Below the pieces are notes generated by a model. It was not told the origin of the DNA, searched no databases, and saw only the letters and a program-made list of their open reading frames with translations. This document shows, piece after piece, positions 9,025 to 18,773 of a DNA stretch of 64,000 nt; within the stretch, counting starts at the first letter, position 1, and every line of letters begins with the position of its first letter. A program made the position numbers and the translations under genes. The DNA lies in NCBI RefSeq assembly GCF_027889715.1, contig NZ_JAPJZH010000014.1, forward strand, positions 1 through 64,000, read 5' to 3'. The stretch is from Allohoeflea poritis. Its GTDB lineage: Bacteria; Pseudomonadota; Alphaproteobacteria; Rhizobiales; Rhizobiaceae.

Positions 9025-10446
9025 ATGGCCGAACAAAAGATATTTGCAGGTCCGCGCTTGCGCCGCATCCGCAACCAGCTTGAGCTGACGCAAACGGCAA
9101 TGGCCGAGGAACTGGGTATTTCCCCCTCCTATTTGAACCTGATCGAGCGCAACCAGCGGCCCTTGACCGTGCAGCTCCTGCTGAAGCTCTCCTCCGTCTA
9201 CAAGATCGACCTGGAGGAGCTTCAAGGCGAGACGACCGGAACGACCAGCGCGCTCAAGGAAGTGTTTTCCGATCCCTTGCTGGCCGATGCGCTGCCTGGC
9301 GATCAGGAACTGATCGAGGTGGCCGATGCCGCTCCCAATGCCGCTGCCGGCGTTGTGAAGTTGTACCGGGCCTACAAGGAGGCACAGTCGCGCCTCTCGG
9401 GCCTGTCGGAGCTGTTGGCGCGGGAAGGACACACCACTTCGGTCGCCGGCGCGCGGCTGCCGGTGGATGAGGTGCGCGAGGTCTTCGAGCGCCGCCACAA
9501 CTATATCGCCGCCATCGAGGAGGCGGCAGAGACGTTCCACGAGAAGCTCAAGCCGGGCGAGGATCTGGCCGGCGCGCTGCGCTCCTGGCTGGCGCGCGAG
9601 CACGGGATCGTCGTGCGGCTCCTGCCGGTCCACACCATGCCCAACTGGCGCCGCCGCTTCGATCGCCACTCCATGCGCCTGTTCCTGTCCGAAAGGCTGT
9701 CGCCGTTCGATCAGTTGCGCGAGATCGCCGTGGAGGTCACACAGCTTGCCTTGGGCGAGCAGATTGTTGCGGAACTCAAGGCGCTCGATTTTTCATCCGA
9801 CGAGGCAAGGCGTCTCGGCCGGTTCGAGTTGGCCCGTTATGCCGCCCATGCGCTGATGATGCCCTATGGCGCATTCCAGGCTGCGGCGATGCGCGCGAAA
9901 TACGATCTCGACGTGTTGCGTTCGCGTTTCCACGTTTCCTTCGAGCAGGTCGCCAACCGCGTTACCATGCTGCAGCGGCCGGGCGCTTCCGGCGTGCCGT
10001 TCTTCATGCTGGAGATCGACAATGCCGGAAACCGCTTCCGGCGCGCCGGCGCGCGCGGCTTTCCGCAGTCGCGTTTCGGCGGCGCCTGCCCGAAGCTCAA
10101 CATCCACGCCGCCTTCACGCAGCCGGGGCAGATCTTCGTCGATGCGGTGGAAATGCCCGATGGCGCCGAGTTTCTCGTTGTTTCCAGGACGCTGGAGGGC
10201 CCGCAGGGCGCCTTCAACGAGCGGGTGCGCCGCACTGCGATCCTTGTCGGCTGTGACATCGGCTTTCGCGATGAGATGGTCTATGGCGATGCCGTGATCG
10301 GCACGGCAATGAAGCCGACTCCGGTCGGACCCTCCTGCCGCCTGTGCGAACGCCAGGGATGCCTGTCGCGCGCCGAACCGCCGCTGGCGCGGCCTTCCGG
10401 CCTAGACGAGATGGTGACCGGTCTCAGCGCTTTCGATTTTCAGTAG
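9025..10446 (+). CDS. XRE-family short-chain fatty acyl-CoA-type regulator (ScfR/RamB-like)
   Basis: A 473-residue regulator. The N-terminal XRE helix-turn-helix lies at about residues 9-65 (LRRIRNQLELTQTAMAEELG, ISPSYLNLIERNQRPLT). A central IrrE/ImmA-like region follows, with FELARYAAHALMMPYGAFQAA lacking a HEXXH motif. The C-terminal domain carries a cysteine cluster CRLCERQGC near residues 440-450, typical of this DUF2083 family. RamB of Corynebacterium controls glyoxylate genes; alphaproteobacterial relatives sense short-chain acyl-CoA or propionyl-CoA. Placement divergent from aceA supports control of the shunt. There is no ribosome binding site before the ATG, only a TGTAAA repeat, hinting at weak or leaderless translation and autorepression. 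Confidence 0.88.
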   Translation: MAEQKIFAGPRLRRIRNQLELTQTAMAEELGISPSYLNLIERNQRPLTVQLLLKLSSVYKIDLEELQGETTGTTSALKEVFSDPLLADALPGDQELIEVADAAPNAAAGVVKLYRAYKEAQSRLSGLSELLAREGHTTSVAGARLPVDEVREVFERRHNYIAAIEEAAETFHEKLKPGEDLAGALRSWLAREHGIVVRLLPVHTMPNWRRRFDRHSMRLFLSERLSPFDQLREIAVEVTQLALGEQIVAELKALDFSSDEARRLGRFELARYAAHALMMPYGAFQAAAMRAKYDLDVLRSRFHVSFEQVANRVTMLQRPGASGVPFFMLEIDNAGNRFRRAGARGFPQSRFGGACPKLNIHAAFTQPGQIFVDAVEMPDGAEFLVVSRTLEGPQGAFNERVRRTAILVGCDIGFRDEMVYGDAVIGTAMKPTPVGPSCRLCERQGCLSRAEPPLARPSGLDEMVTGLSAFDFQ

Positions 10447-10473
10447 TCGGCCGGCTGCTTGGCCATCATCGGA

Positions 10474-11508
10474 TCAGGCGATCCCGTTCGTGATGAGAAA
10501 CCGGGCGCTTTCGACGGCGCTTTCCCGGGCTTCGATAAAATCGAGACCCAGCAGTTTCTTTGCGCGTCTGTTCGAGGCCATGCGCCTGACACCCAGGACC
10601 GGCGCGATCGGCCTTATCTCGGCGTCAAACAGCGCCAGAATTCTTATCAGCCAGTTTGGCGCCACGCGTGTCACGATCTTGCGGTCCGGAAAGGCTGCCT
10701 TGATGGCGGTCGCCATGTCGACGAACCACATGAAATCCTCTGCTACGATGATCCGTTTGCCGATGGTCTCCGGCGTGTCGAGCGCCCGCAAATGGGCCTC
10801 CGCGACATCGCGGACATCGACGACCGGGAACCCGAAATGCGGCAGGGCCGGATCGCGGCCGTCCAGCAGTCGCTTGATGACCTTGATCGACGTGCTCAGC
10901 TCCTTGTCGAGCGGTGGACCGAGCACCAGGCCGGGATTGATCACGGTAAGGTCGATCGCCGGCGCCGTCTCCGCCACGTAATCCCATGCCGCCTTCTCGG
11001 CGAGCGTCTTGGAGCGTGAATAGGGTGTCGATACGGGATTGTTCGGGTCGGACCAGTCATCCTCGTCATATTCCGTCTTGCCCGGTTCGAGATCCTTTTC
11101 GATCATCGCATAACCGGAGGAGGTCAGAACAACGCGCCTGACACCGCCGGCTTTCGCGGCGCGCAAGGCGCGCAACGCGCCCTCGACCGCGGGACCGATC
11201 ACCTCATTCGGATCTTTCGGCTGGACGAAGGGAAACGGTGACGCAGGATGGATCAACGCGTCCACACCATTCATCGCCTCATCCCATCCATTGTCATTGG
11301 ACAGGTCCAGCTCAACGAAATCCAGCCGTTCCAGCGCAGACTTCGGATCGGAAAGATGCGTTGAAAGCGCATTCCGCACGGTCTCGATTTTCTTCCGGTC
11401 GCGCACCGACCCGCGCACGTAATGGCCCGCCTCGAGAGCCTTGAGGATGATGTGCTCGGCTATGAAGCCTGATGCGCCTGTAACGAATATCGTCTTTTCA
11501 GCGGTCAT
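10474..11508 (-). CDS. NAD(P)-dependent aldehyde/ketone reductase, extended SDR (dihydroflavonol reductase-like)
   Basis: A 344-residue extended short-chain dehydrogenase. The cofactor motif TGASGFIAEHI sits at the N-terminus (GxxGxxG type). The active-site segment is TPYSRSKTLAEKAAW, a YxxxK motif with upstream VVLTSSGYAMI. It belongs to the dihydroflavonol-4-reductase / cinnamyl-alcohol-dehydrogenase-like group, which reduces diverse carbonyls; the substrate is unknown. The start at 11508 (MTAEKTIF) is chosen because GGGAGG lies about 10 bases upstream and family members begin there; the longer frame to 11598 overlaps the upstream gene. Its start is 4 bases after the preceding membrane-protein gene, suggesting one transcript. 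Confidence 0.88.
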   Translation of the reverse strand: MTAEKTIFVTGASGFIAEHIILKALEAGHYVRGSVRDRKKIETVRNALSTHLSDPKSALERLDFVELDLSNDNGWDEAMNGVDALIHPASPFPFVQPKDPNEVIGPAVEGALRALRAAKAGGVRRVVLTSSGYAMIEKDLEPGKTEYDEDDWSDPNNPVSTPYSRSKTLAEKAAWDYVAETAPAIDLTVINPGLVLGPPLDKELSTSIKVIKRLLDGRDPALPHFGFPVVDVRDVAEAHLRALDTPETIGKRIIVAEDFMWFVDMATAIKAAFPDRKIVTRVAPNWLIRILALFDAEIRPIAPVLGVRRMASNRRAKKLLGLDFIEARESAVESARFLITNGIA

Positions 11509-11512
11509 GCCG

Positions 11513-11974
11513 TCAATCCCTCCCGTTATGTGCGAAACAAATACACAATACTGCGACGACCATTCCAAATACAGGAGTCGCTTCACTTGCCACGCCAAAG
11601 GCCGGCAGACGGATCACCGCCGCGATGCAACCGAGCGGCACTGCATAGCTCCAGCCGGACACCGCTACTGTGACCTTCAAAATGGTATGCATACCAACGA
11701 GCAGCCAAATACCGGTTAGCAAACTTGACGTCGCGGTACCGCCGCTGCGTGTTTTCCAAAGGCCGATTGCAACGGCCGTCAGGCCGCCCGCGAAAAACGA
11801 AACAGAAGGACATAACGGGTCGGCCTGAACGGAACATATCACTACAGCACATGCGATGAGGTATGCGCCGGTTGGCAGCGCGTACCGCGCGAGGTCCGCG
11901 GGCCTCGGCGAGCGTTCACCGTCGCCTTCTGGAATATGTGACCGGCTTATGGCTCCAATGCCGGCATTGCCCAT
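11513..11974 (-). CDS. Small hypothetical integral membrane protein
   Basis: A 153-residue protein with about four hydrophobic segments: YLIACAVVICSV, FFAGGLTAVAIGLW, SLLTGIWLLVGMHTILKVTVAV and VFGMVVAVLCICFAH, joined by short loops. It resembles small DoxX/DUF-type membrane proteins but I do not recognise a family. The ATG at 11974 is preceded by GAGGA. The stop lies 4 bases before the reductase start, and the reductase ribosome binding site is inside its 3' end, so the two are probably translated from one mRNA. Function unknown. Confidence 0.55.
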   Translation of the reverse strand: MGNAGIGAISRSHIPEGDGERSPRPADLARYALPTGAYLIACAVVICSVQADPLCPSVSFFAGGLTAVAIGLWKTRSGGTATSSLLTGIWLLVGMHTILKVTVAVSGWSYAVPLGCIAAVIRLPAFGVASEATPVFGMVVAVLCICFAHNGRD

Positions 11975-12142
11975 TTGTGGCCGTCCTCAATTTGCCGAAC
12001 AGGCACCCGTACGGAGACGGGATCGCGCTCTGAGCGAAGACCCGGCGTGAACTTCACCGCCGCGCAGCGGGCGCCACGATCATTGAAACCGCCAGTCCAG
12101 CGATTTCATGGTCCAATTGGAGCATGTTGAAGAATTGTCGCT

Positions 12143-13702
12143 CTAAACGGCCTGCAGAATGCGCTCGAAGCGATCGAGATAGAACAGTTGGCCCGCATTC
12201 TCGACCAGGTCGAGGCGGGCTTGGGGCAGACGCCGCACAAGGTGTTCGATCGCCGCAACCGGGCTCATCAGGTCTTCATCGCCATGAACGAACACCATTT
12301 CAGCATCGACGCTCGCCAGGGCGGAGGTCCAGTCCAGGGCGTTTGCCCGCAACTCATTCGCCACCCCCGATCCGGAATAGGTCAGGACTTCACGGACACA
12401 TCGCTGTATCCATCCCTCCGGCAGGAGGCGCCCGAGCGTTGCCGTGTCTGCGGTGCTGGACCGGTATGTTCTGAGAAAACCGAGTTCAGCCAGGCGTGAA
12501 GAGGTCAGGATCCGGGCATGCAGCCGCACGAATGCCTCGGCGATCAGCGGGCTCTCCCGGACGATTGGCAACATGGCGTGGACAAAGCTGCGTGTTGCGG
12601 TGTTTTCGTCATGAGGCGTCGGCGCCGAAGCAAATATCAGTCGCGACACCATCTCCGGTGTGCGTTGGGCCAATGCGCTGGCCCAGATGGCGCCAAACAC
12701 CGTGGATATGACCGGAACGGGCCCGAGGCCGAACAGCTGCAGCATGGTTGCCGTGTCATCGGCCATCTGCGCGACGAGCTGCGCGGCGGGTGGCACTTGC
12801 GAGCCCTTGCGTTCCGACCCGCAATACCATGGGCGAACCGGAATCAGCAGCCTGACACCATGGGTGTCGAGTGCCTGAAGCTGGCCCTTCAGCGGCAAGA
12901 CAGGAAACAGCATCGGATGATACAGCAGGCACGGCCGTCCATCCGGTGGGCCCAGTTCGAAGACACGCAGCCTGTCCTGCGATCCAACCGTCACATCGTG
13001 TACGCGCAGCGCCGCCCCATAGCTGTCCTTGAAAAAGGTGACGTCGCTTTTTTCCGGAGCCGGCATTGCCAGACGGTCGAGCAGGTAGTCCGTCAGCGCG
13101 AACCCGGCAATACGGGTAATGTCCGTCTGCCCCGAAAGACCGGCCTTCGAGGTGATCGACAAGAGCTGCTTGCGCTTTGTGTTGTAGGACAATCCGTCGG
13201 ATTCGGCGGTTTCGCGGAGCGAGCGGCCGGCCAGCAGCGATGCGACGAGGCGGAATTCCGCGGCCGTCAGGGAAAGGCTTGGCCATACCCGCGCGACAAG
13301 GCGCTCGAAGGTAGGCTTGTCGATGCACAAGGCAACATACCGGGCAGCCGGATGCCCGGGTCCGCCCGGCCGCATCCTGTCTCCAAGATCGTGGATCATC
13401 AACGCGGTCGCACCCGAGGCGGTGGTGTGGAAACCGGCCGGTTGATCGCGCTCAAGCCGCGCGGGGAGTTCTTCCGACGCATCCGGATCGACATAGATCA
13501 AGCTGCCCGCCCGATCGTAGACGCCGCCCGGAAGATCCACCCGTTCGAGAATCTGCCGGTATTCCCGGGCATTGAGGTTGGCTTCCACCAGATGGGGGGA
13601 GTCGGGGCCCGTCCGGTCGCCGAAGCCGGCGGCCAGCGACGTTGCCATCTGCCACTTCAGCCCTTTGCCGCTATTTTTCCCGTTTGATTGCATTTTACCC
13701 AT
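12143..13702 (-). CDS. LuxR-type HTH regulator fused to a degenerate alpha/beta-hydrolase domain
   Basis: A protein of about 519 residues with three parts: an N-terminal PAS-like region (REYRQILERVDLPGGVYDRA onward), a LuxR-like helix-turn-helix at about residues 143-200 (LSLTAAEFRLVASLLAGRSL, then ETAESDGLSYNTKRKQL), and a C-terminal alpha/beta-hydrolase fold from about 230. At the nucleophile elbow the usual GxSxG is S-T-V-F-G near residues 333-337, with Val where Ser should be. The catalytic-His loop reads ENAGQLFYL, with Gln near 505 where His is expected. The acid loop HGDEDLMSP remains. The hydrolase part is therefore probably a ligand sensor. The start is uncertain: ATG 13702 avoids overlapping the upstream gene, 13771 is the longest, 13648 is also possible. 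Confidence 0.8.
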   Translation of the reverse strand: MGKMQSNGKNSGKGLKWQMATSLAAGFGDRTGPDSPHLVEANLNAREYRQILERVDLPGGVYDRAGSLIYVDPDASEELPARLERDQPAGFHTTASGATALMIHDLGDRMRPGGPGHPAARYVALCIDKPTFERLVARVWPSLSLTAAEFRLVASLLAGRSLRETAESDGLSYNTKRKQLLSITSKAGLSGQTDITRIAGFALTDYLLDRLAMPAPEKSDVTFFKDSYGAALRVHDVTVGSQDRLRVFELGPPDGRPCLLYHPMLFPVLPLKGQLQALDTHGVRLLIPVRPWYCGSERKGSQVPPAAQLVAQMADDTATMLQLFGLGPVPVISTVFGAIWASALAQRTPEMVSRLIFASAPTPHDENTATRSFVHAMLPIVRESPLIAEAFVRLHARILTSSRLAELGFLRTYRSSTADTATLGRLLPEGWIQRCVREVLTYSGSGVANELRANALDWTSALASVDAEMVFVHGDEDLMSPVAAIEHLVRRLPQARLDLVENAGQLFYLDRFERILQAV

Positions 13703-13743
13703 GTTCGCGGTGGATTTCGGTCCGCGGCCCTCAATGCCGCGGT

Positions 13744-14340
13744 TCAGACCACGCGGCCGTTTCGGTGCCACGATATGGCGTCTTCAACCCGGTCGTCGCC
13801 CCAGAACAGCTCATCATTGGCGATAAAGGCCGGAACGCCGAAAACGCCCAGTGAACGTGCCCGGTCGGTCAGTTCAAGATAGTCGGCTTCCACGTCCGCG
13901 GAATTGGCTGCCTCGATAACCTTTTGGGAGTTCTGGCCGATTTCCTTCAGTGTTTCGGAAAGATTGGGCTCGCTGCCAGCGGGCATGCCGTCCTGAAACC
14001 ATTTGCGGTAGGTAACGGTCACGTAGTCCTTCATCCAGCCCTGGCTCTTCGCGTAGACGGCAACGCGATTGGCGAGGTCGAATTGTTCCAGCGGATAGGG
14101 CGCGGGAACGCGTGCCTTGAACCCGTATTTCTGCGCCCGCCGTTCTATATCGCGCCACATATGGGCGGTCTTCACCGGCTTGTCGCGAAACGGGATATTG
14201 TTCTGCTCCATCATGATCGCGCGGATGCTGAACGGGTTCCATTCGAATTCGATGCCGGTCGCCTGCTCGATTGCCGGCAACCGCGTCACGGTCAGATAGG
14301 TGTAGGTGCTGCCAATGGAAAACCAGAACTGAATGCCCAT
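13744..14340 (-). CDS. 2-hydroxychromene-2-carboxylate isomerase/DsbA-family protein
   Basis: A 198-residue thioredoxin-fold protein of the HCCA isomerase / DsbA-like group. It begins QFWFSIGSTYTYLTV, where a Ser-containing motif replaces the CxxC of true oxidoreductases, and ends with LGVFGVPAFIANDELFWGDDR, the conserved cis-Pro and dimer region. In naphthalene degraders the family isomerises 2-hydroxychromene-2-carboxylate using glutathione. Outside such operons the substrate is unknown, and no aromatic pathway is nearby. The start at 14340 is supported by GGGAGGAG just upstream. It precedes the LuxR-hydrolase fusion on the same strand. Confidence 0.85.
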   Translation of the reverse strand: MGIQFWFSIGSTYTYLTVTRLPAIEQATGIEFEWNPFSIRAIMMEQNNIPFRDKPVKTAHMWRDIERRAQKYGFKARVPAPYPLEQFDLANRVAVYAKSQGWMKDYVTVTYRKWFQDGMPAGSEPNLSETLKEIGQNSQKVIEAANSADVEADYLELTDRARSLGVFGVPAFIANDELFWGDDRVEDAISWHRNGRVV

Positions 14341-14465
14341 TTGCTCCTCCCGGCGCTGTCCGGCCATATGAGCCTGACACGTCCCGGGATTTGATCAATT
14401 TGCAGCCGATCCCGCAAGCCCCGGCCGGAACGGATCGCGACTTCACCGGTGCGGCAATGGCTGTT

Positions 14466-16409
14466 TCAGTTGCCGATGATCGGAGAGATGACGGGCGTCG
14501 GCCAGGAGCCGCCGACAAAGAACTGGACGCTGCTGTCGACAACCGGGGCCTGTTCTGTCTCATCGCCGGCTTCCGCTTCGCTTGCCTCGTCCAGTACGCC
14601 GATCAGCGCCAGGCCGCCGCGCTGATAGGGAATGATTCCGGTAAGGCTCAAATGCTCATCGTCCGCGTTAATCTCGCCCCTGACGATTTCCGCGATGCCA
14701 TTGGCGAAGCGCGCCTCGAATTCGGCCGACGAGAACTGGAAAGAGCCGGCGGATATGCCGCCGAGACCGAAAAACCGCTCCGTCGCGGCAAGTTCCCGGA
14801 AGAGGGTGACGTCGAAAGACGGAACGAAGCCATCGATGATGGACAATTCGAATTTTCCGGAAAGATCGCTGAGGCCCGTCGCCCAGGTCGGGAACGGTGT
14901 CGAAAGGGCAACATTGATGGTCGCCGTGCCCTGTGGGAACGGACCGCTGATTTCCAGGTCGTTGAGTGCCTGTTCGAGATTGATGTTCCTGGCCGAGAAG
15001 CGGATTTCGCCACCGCCTTCGACACCGCTTTCGGCCAGTGTTATCCGGCCGAGCACGGACCCGCCATAGGCCGTTGCGTCACCGATATCGAATGTGGCGC
15101 GCCCCTCGTCGATCTTTGCCGTGGCGGCGACATTGGTCATGCTGACGGGGCCGAAACTGGCCGATTGCGAGGATAGCCGCATGTCCAGCATCAGTTGGCT
15201 GAGGAATGATGTGTCGATGGTCTGGGCGATGTCCTCTCCCGTCGTTGGAAGCGGCGTGAAAGCGCGCAGGAACGAGGCGATATCGAGCGAGTTGAACGCC
15301 AGCGTGCCGGAAATGCCGGGCTTGTCTTCATGTTGTTTGAAATCGAGCACGCCAATGCCGCGGTTGCCCTCGAGTTCGACGATCAGCTTGTCGAGCATCG
15401 CCCGGCCGTGCTGCAGTTGCAGTTCCGCGTCGAGCGACAGCGCGCCGATCGCCTCGCCCGGCTTGATCTGCGTTCCGATCCATTCCAGCGCCTGGCGCAT
15501 GGACGGGATCTGCATGGCGATGGTGCCGTTGGCCAGCGGTGGATCGGACAGGCCCGCCGTGCCTTCGAAACGCACGCTCATCGGTGTCGCCTGCAAATCG
15601 ACCGTGACTTCCGCGGACCGTTGCGAAAGCAGAAGCAGCGGCTGGCTGGACGTCAGGTCCAGCGTGGCGGCCTCGCCACGGTAGATACCGCTTATGTCGG
15701 CCCGCACGCCGCCATCGAGCCTTGGCCAGCTGATGGTCCCGTTGATGGCGGTGACTTTCTCCAAATCGCCGCTGTTGTGATCGATCCAGGTAAATGTGCC
15801 GTTTTCGACCGTTACGGCGCCCAGCCGGTATGCGGGTATCGGCTGCAGGTCTTCATCATCCGAGCCGCCCGTCTCCGCATTCCGGATCGAAATGTCCATG
15901 CCTTCGGCGATGCGGCCCGACCGGCTGTTCCAGCTGGTTATGCCTTCGGGAAATCCCTCGACGGTGAAAATGGGCCGGACAAGGATAAAATTCGAGAAGC
16001 TCGGCTTGCCGCGCAGCGCCGAAAGGATGCTGAAATCGGCCTTCATCTCGTCGGCAAACATGATTGGCTGGGCATCGGGAAATGTCCGCGACGAGACGCT
16101 GATGCGGTTCAGCTCGATCCGCGGAACCGGCCAGAAGCCGACGTCCGGATTGTCCAGGAGTTCCACCTCATGGCCGGTCCATTCCGATATATCCCGCTCG
16201 AGCCGGTCACGGACGAGATCCGTTGAGATCGCAAAGGGCAGGGCGATGCCGGTGACAACGATAACGACAACCAGGACGATCGTCGTCGCCAGGATCCAGC
16301 GAAACCAGCGCCTTTGGTGTAGCTTTTTGCGTTCCAAGTCCCGTCTGACCTTCCAATCGGATATGCACGTGCATCCGCCACCGGCCATAGGGGTAATTGG
16401 TTGCGTCAT
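14466..16409 (-). CDS. AsmA-family envelope protein
   Basis: About 647 residues. A basic N-terminus (RRDLERKKLHQRRWFRW) is followed by one transmembrane helix (ILATTIVLVVVIVVTGIALP) and then a long beta-rich domain. The segment DRLERDISEWTGHEVELL fits the AsmA N-terminal domain, and the C-terminal repeats (FDIGDATAYGGSVLGRI) fit the AsmA-like C-terminal domain. AsmA proteins span the periplasm and act in outer-membrane assembly or bridge-like phospholipid transport. The ATG at 16409 is preferred to the TTG at 16418. It is divergent from the acetoacetyl-CoA synthetase gene. Confidence 0.85.
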   Translation of the reverse strand: MTQPITPMAGGGCTCISDWKVRRDLERKKLHQRRWFRWILATTIVLVVVIVVTGIALPFAISTDLVRDRLERDISEWTGHEVELLDNPDVGFWPVPRIELNRISVSSRTFPDAQPIMFADEMKADFSILSALRGKPSFSNFILVRPIFTVEGFPEGITSWNSRSGRIAEGMDISIRNAETGGSDDEDLQPIPAYRLGAVTVENGTFTWIDHNSGDLEKVTAINGTISWPRLDGGVRADISGIYRGEAATLDLTSSQPLLLLSQRSAEVTVDLQATPMSVRFEGTAGLSDPPLANGTIAMQIPSMRQALEWIGTQIKPGEAIGALSLDAELQLQHGRAMLDKLIVELEGNRGIGVLDFKQHEDKPGISGTLAFNSLDIASFLRAFTPLPTTGEDIAQTIDTSFLSQLMLDMRLSSQSASFGPVSMTNVAATAKIDEGRATFDIGDATAYGGSVLGRITLAESGVEGGGEIRFSARNINLEQALNDLEISGPFPQGTATINVALSTPFPTWATGLSDLSGKFELSIIDGFVPSFDVTLFRELAATERFFGLGGISAGSFQFSSAEFEARFANGIAEIVRGEINADDEHLSLTGIIPYQRGGLALIGVLDEASEAEAGDETEQAPVVDSSVQFFVGGSWPTPVISPIIGN

Positions 16410-16532
16410 TGATTGCAATTGAAGGTTCCAAATTGGCTTAACGCGGACATTCGGGCTGCCGGCGCTTTATTTGTTGCGATGCAGCATGCTAAAGAGGCCG
16501 CCGATCGCAACAAAGCGCGCTGGGAGGGCAGG

Positions 16533-18485
<1,953 letters not shown>

Positions 18486-18600
18486 CCGGGGATCAACCTG
18501 CGGTAAGCCGCGGGCAGGCCATTCATGGTTAACGGACGGTAACCGCAAAATTTACCGTCTTTGCCGCAACAGGCCTTTGGTTACAATTCGTGAAGCTTTG

Positions 18601-18615
18601 TTAAGGATGCGTTAG
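18601..18615 (+). promoter_or_regulatory. CtrA-like box TTAA-N7-TTAG
   Basis: TTAAGGATGCGTTAG differs at one base from the full CtrA consensus TTAA-N7-TTAA. It lies in the 288-bp gap between two convergent coding genes, about 100 bases upstream of a strong terminator, so its only obvious client is the candidate small RNA. It is strand-symmetric. Binding is an inference. Confidence 0.4.
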
Positions 18616-18639
18616 CAATCAGCGCTTTACGATACCAAC

Positions 18640-18745
18640 GATTAACGTATTCACCGACGTGCCGGCGACTTTGTCCGGACAATGAATACCGTGCCCCGCA
18701 GACAGCATACGGATTTTAAAGGTGCGCCAAGCGCACCTTTTTTTT
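18640..18745 (+). ncRNA. Candidate intergenic small RNA ending in a strong terminator
   Basis: Two convergent genes (ending at 18485 and 18774) flank a 288-bp gap that contains a CtrA-like box, about 100 bases of sequence with local dyads (GTCCGGAC around 18673-18680), and a perfect intrinsic terminator at 18718-18745. No reading frame of merit is present. The terminator is over 230 bases after the upstream stop codon, far for a simple mRNA end, so an independent transcript of roughly 100 nt is plausible. The 5' end is a guess. It could instead be the long 3' UTR of the acetoacetyl-CoA synthetase mRNA. Confidence 0.35.
18718..18745 (+). terminator. Intrinsic terminator
   Basis: AAAGGTGCGC pairs perfectly with GCGCACCTTT across a CAA loop (18728-18730) and is followed by a run of T. 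This is the strongest terminator in the window. Its A-rich left arm means it may also end transcripts from the opposite strand, such as the iron permease mRNA ending at 18774. Confidence 0.9.
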
Positions 18746-18773
18746 ATCCGTTGAAAACAAAAGAAAAAACCGG

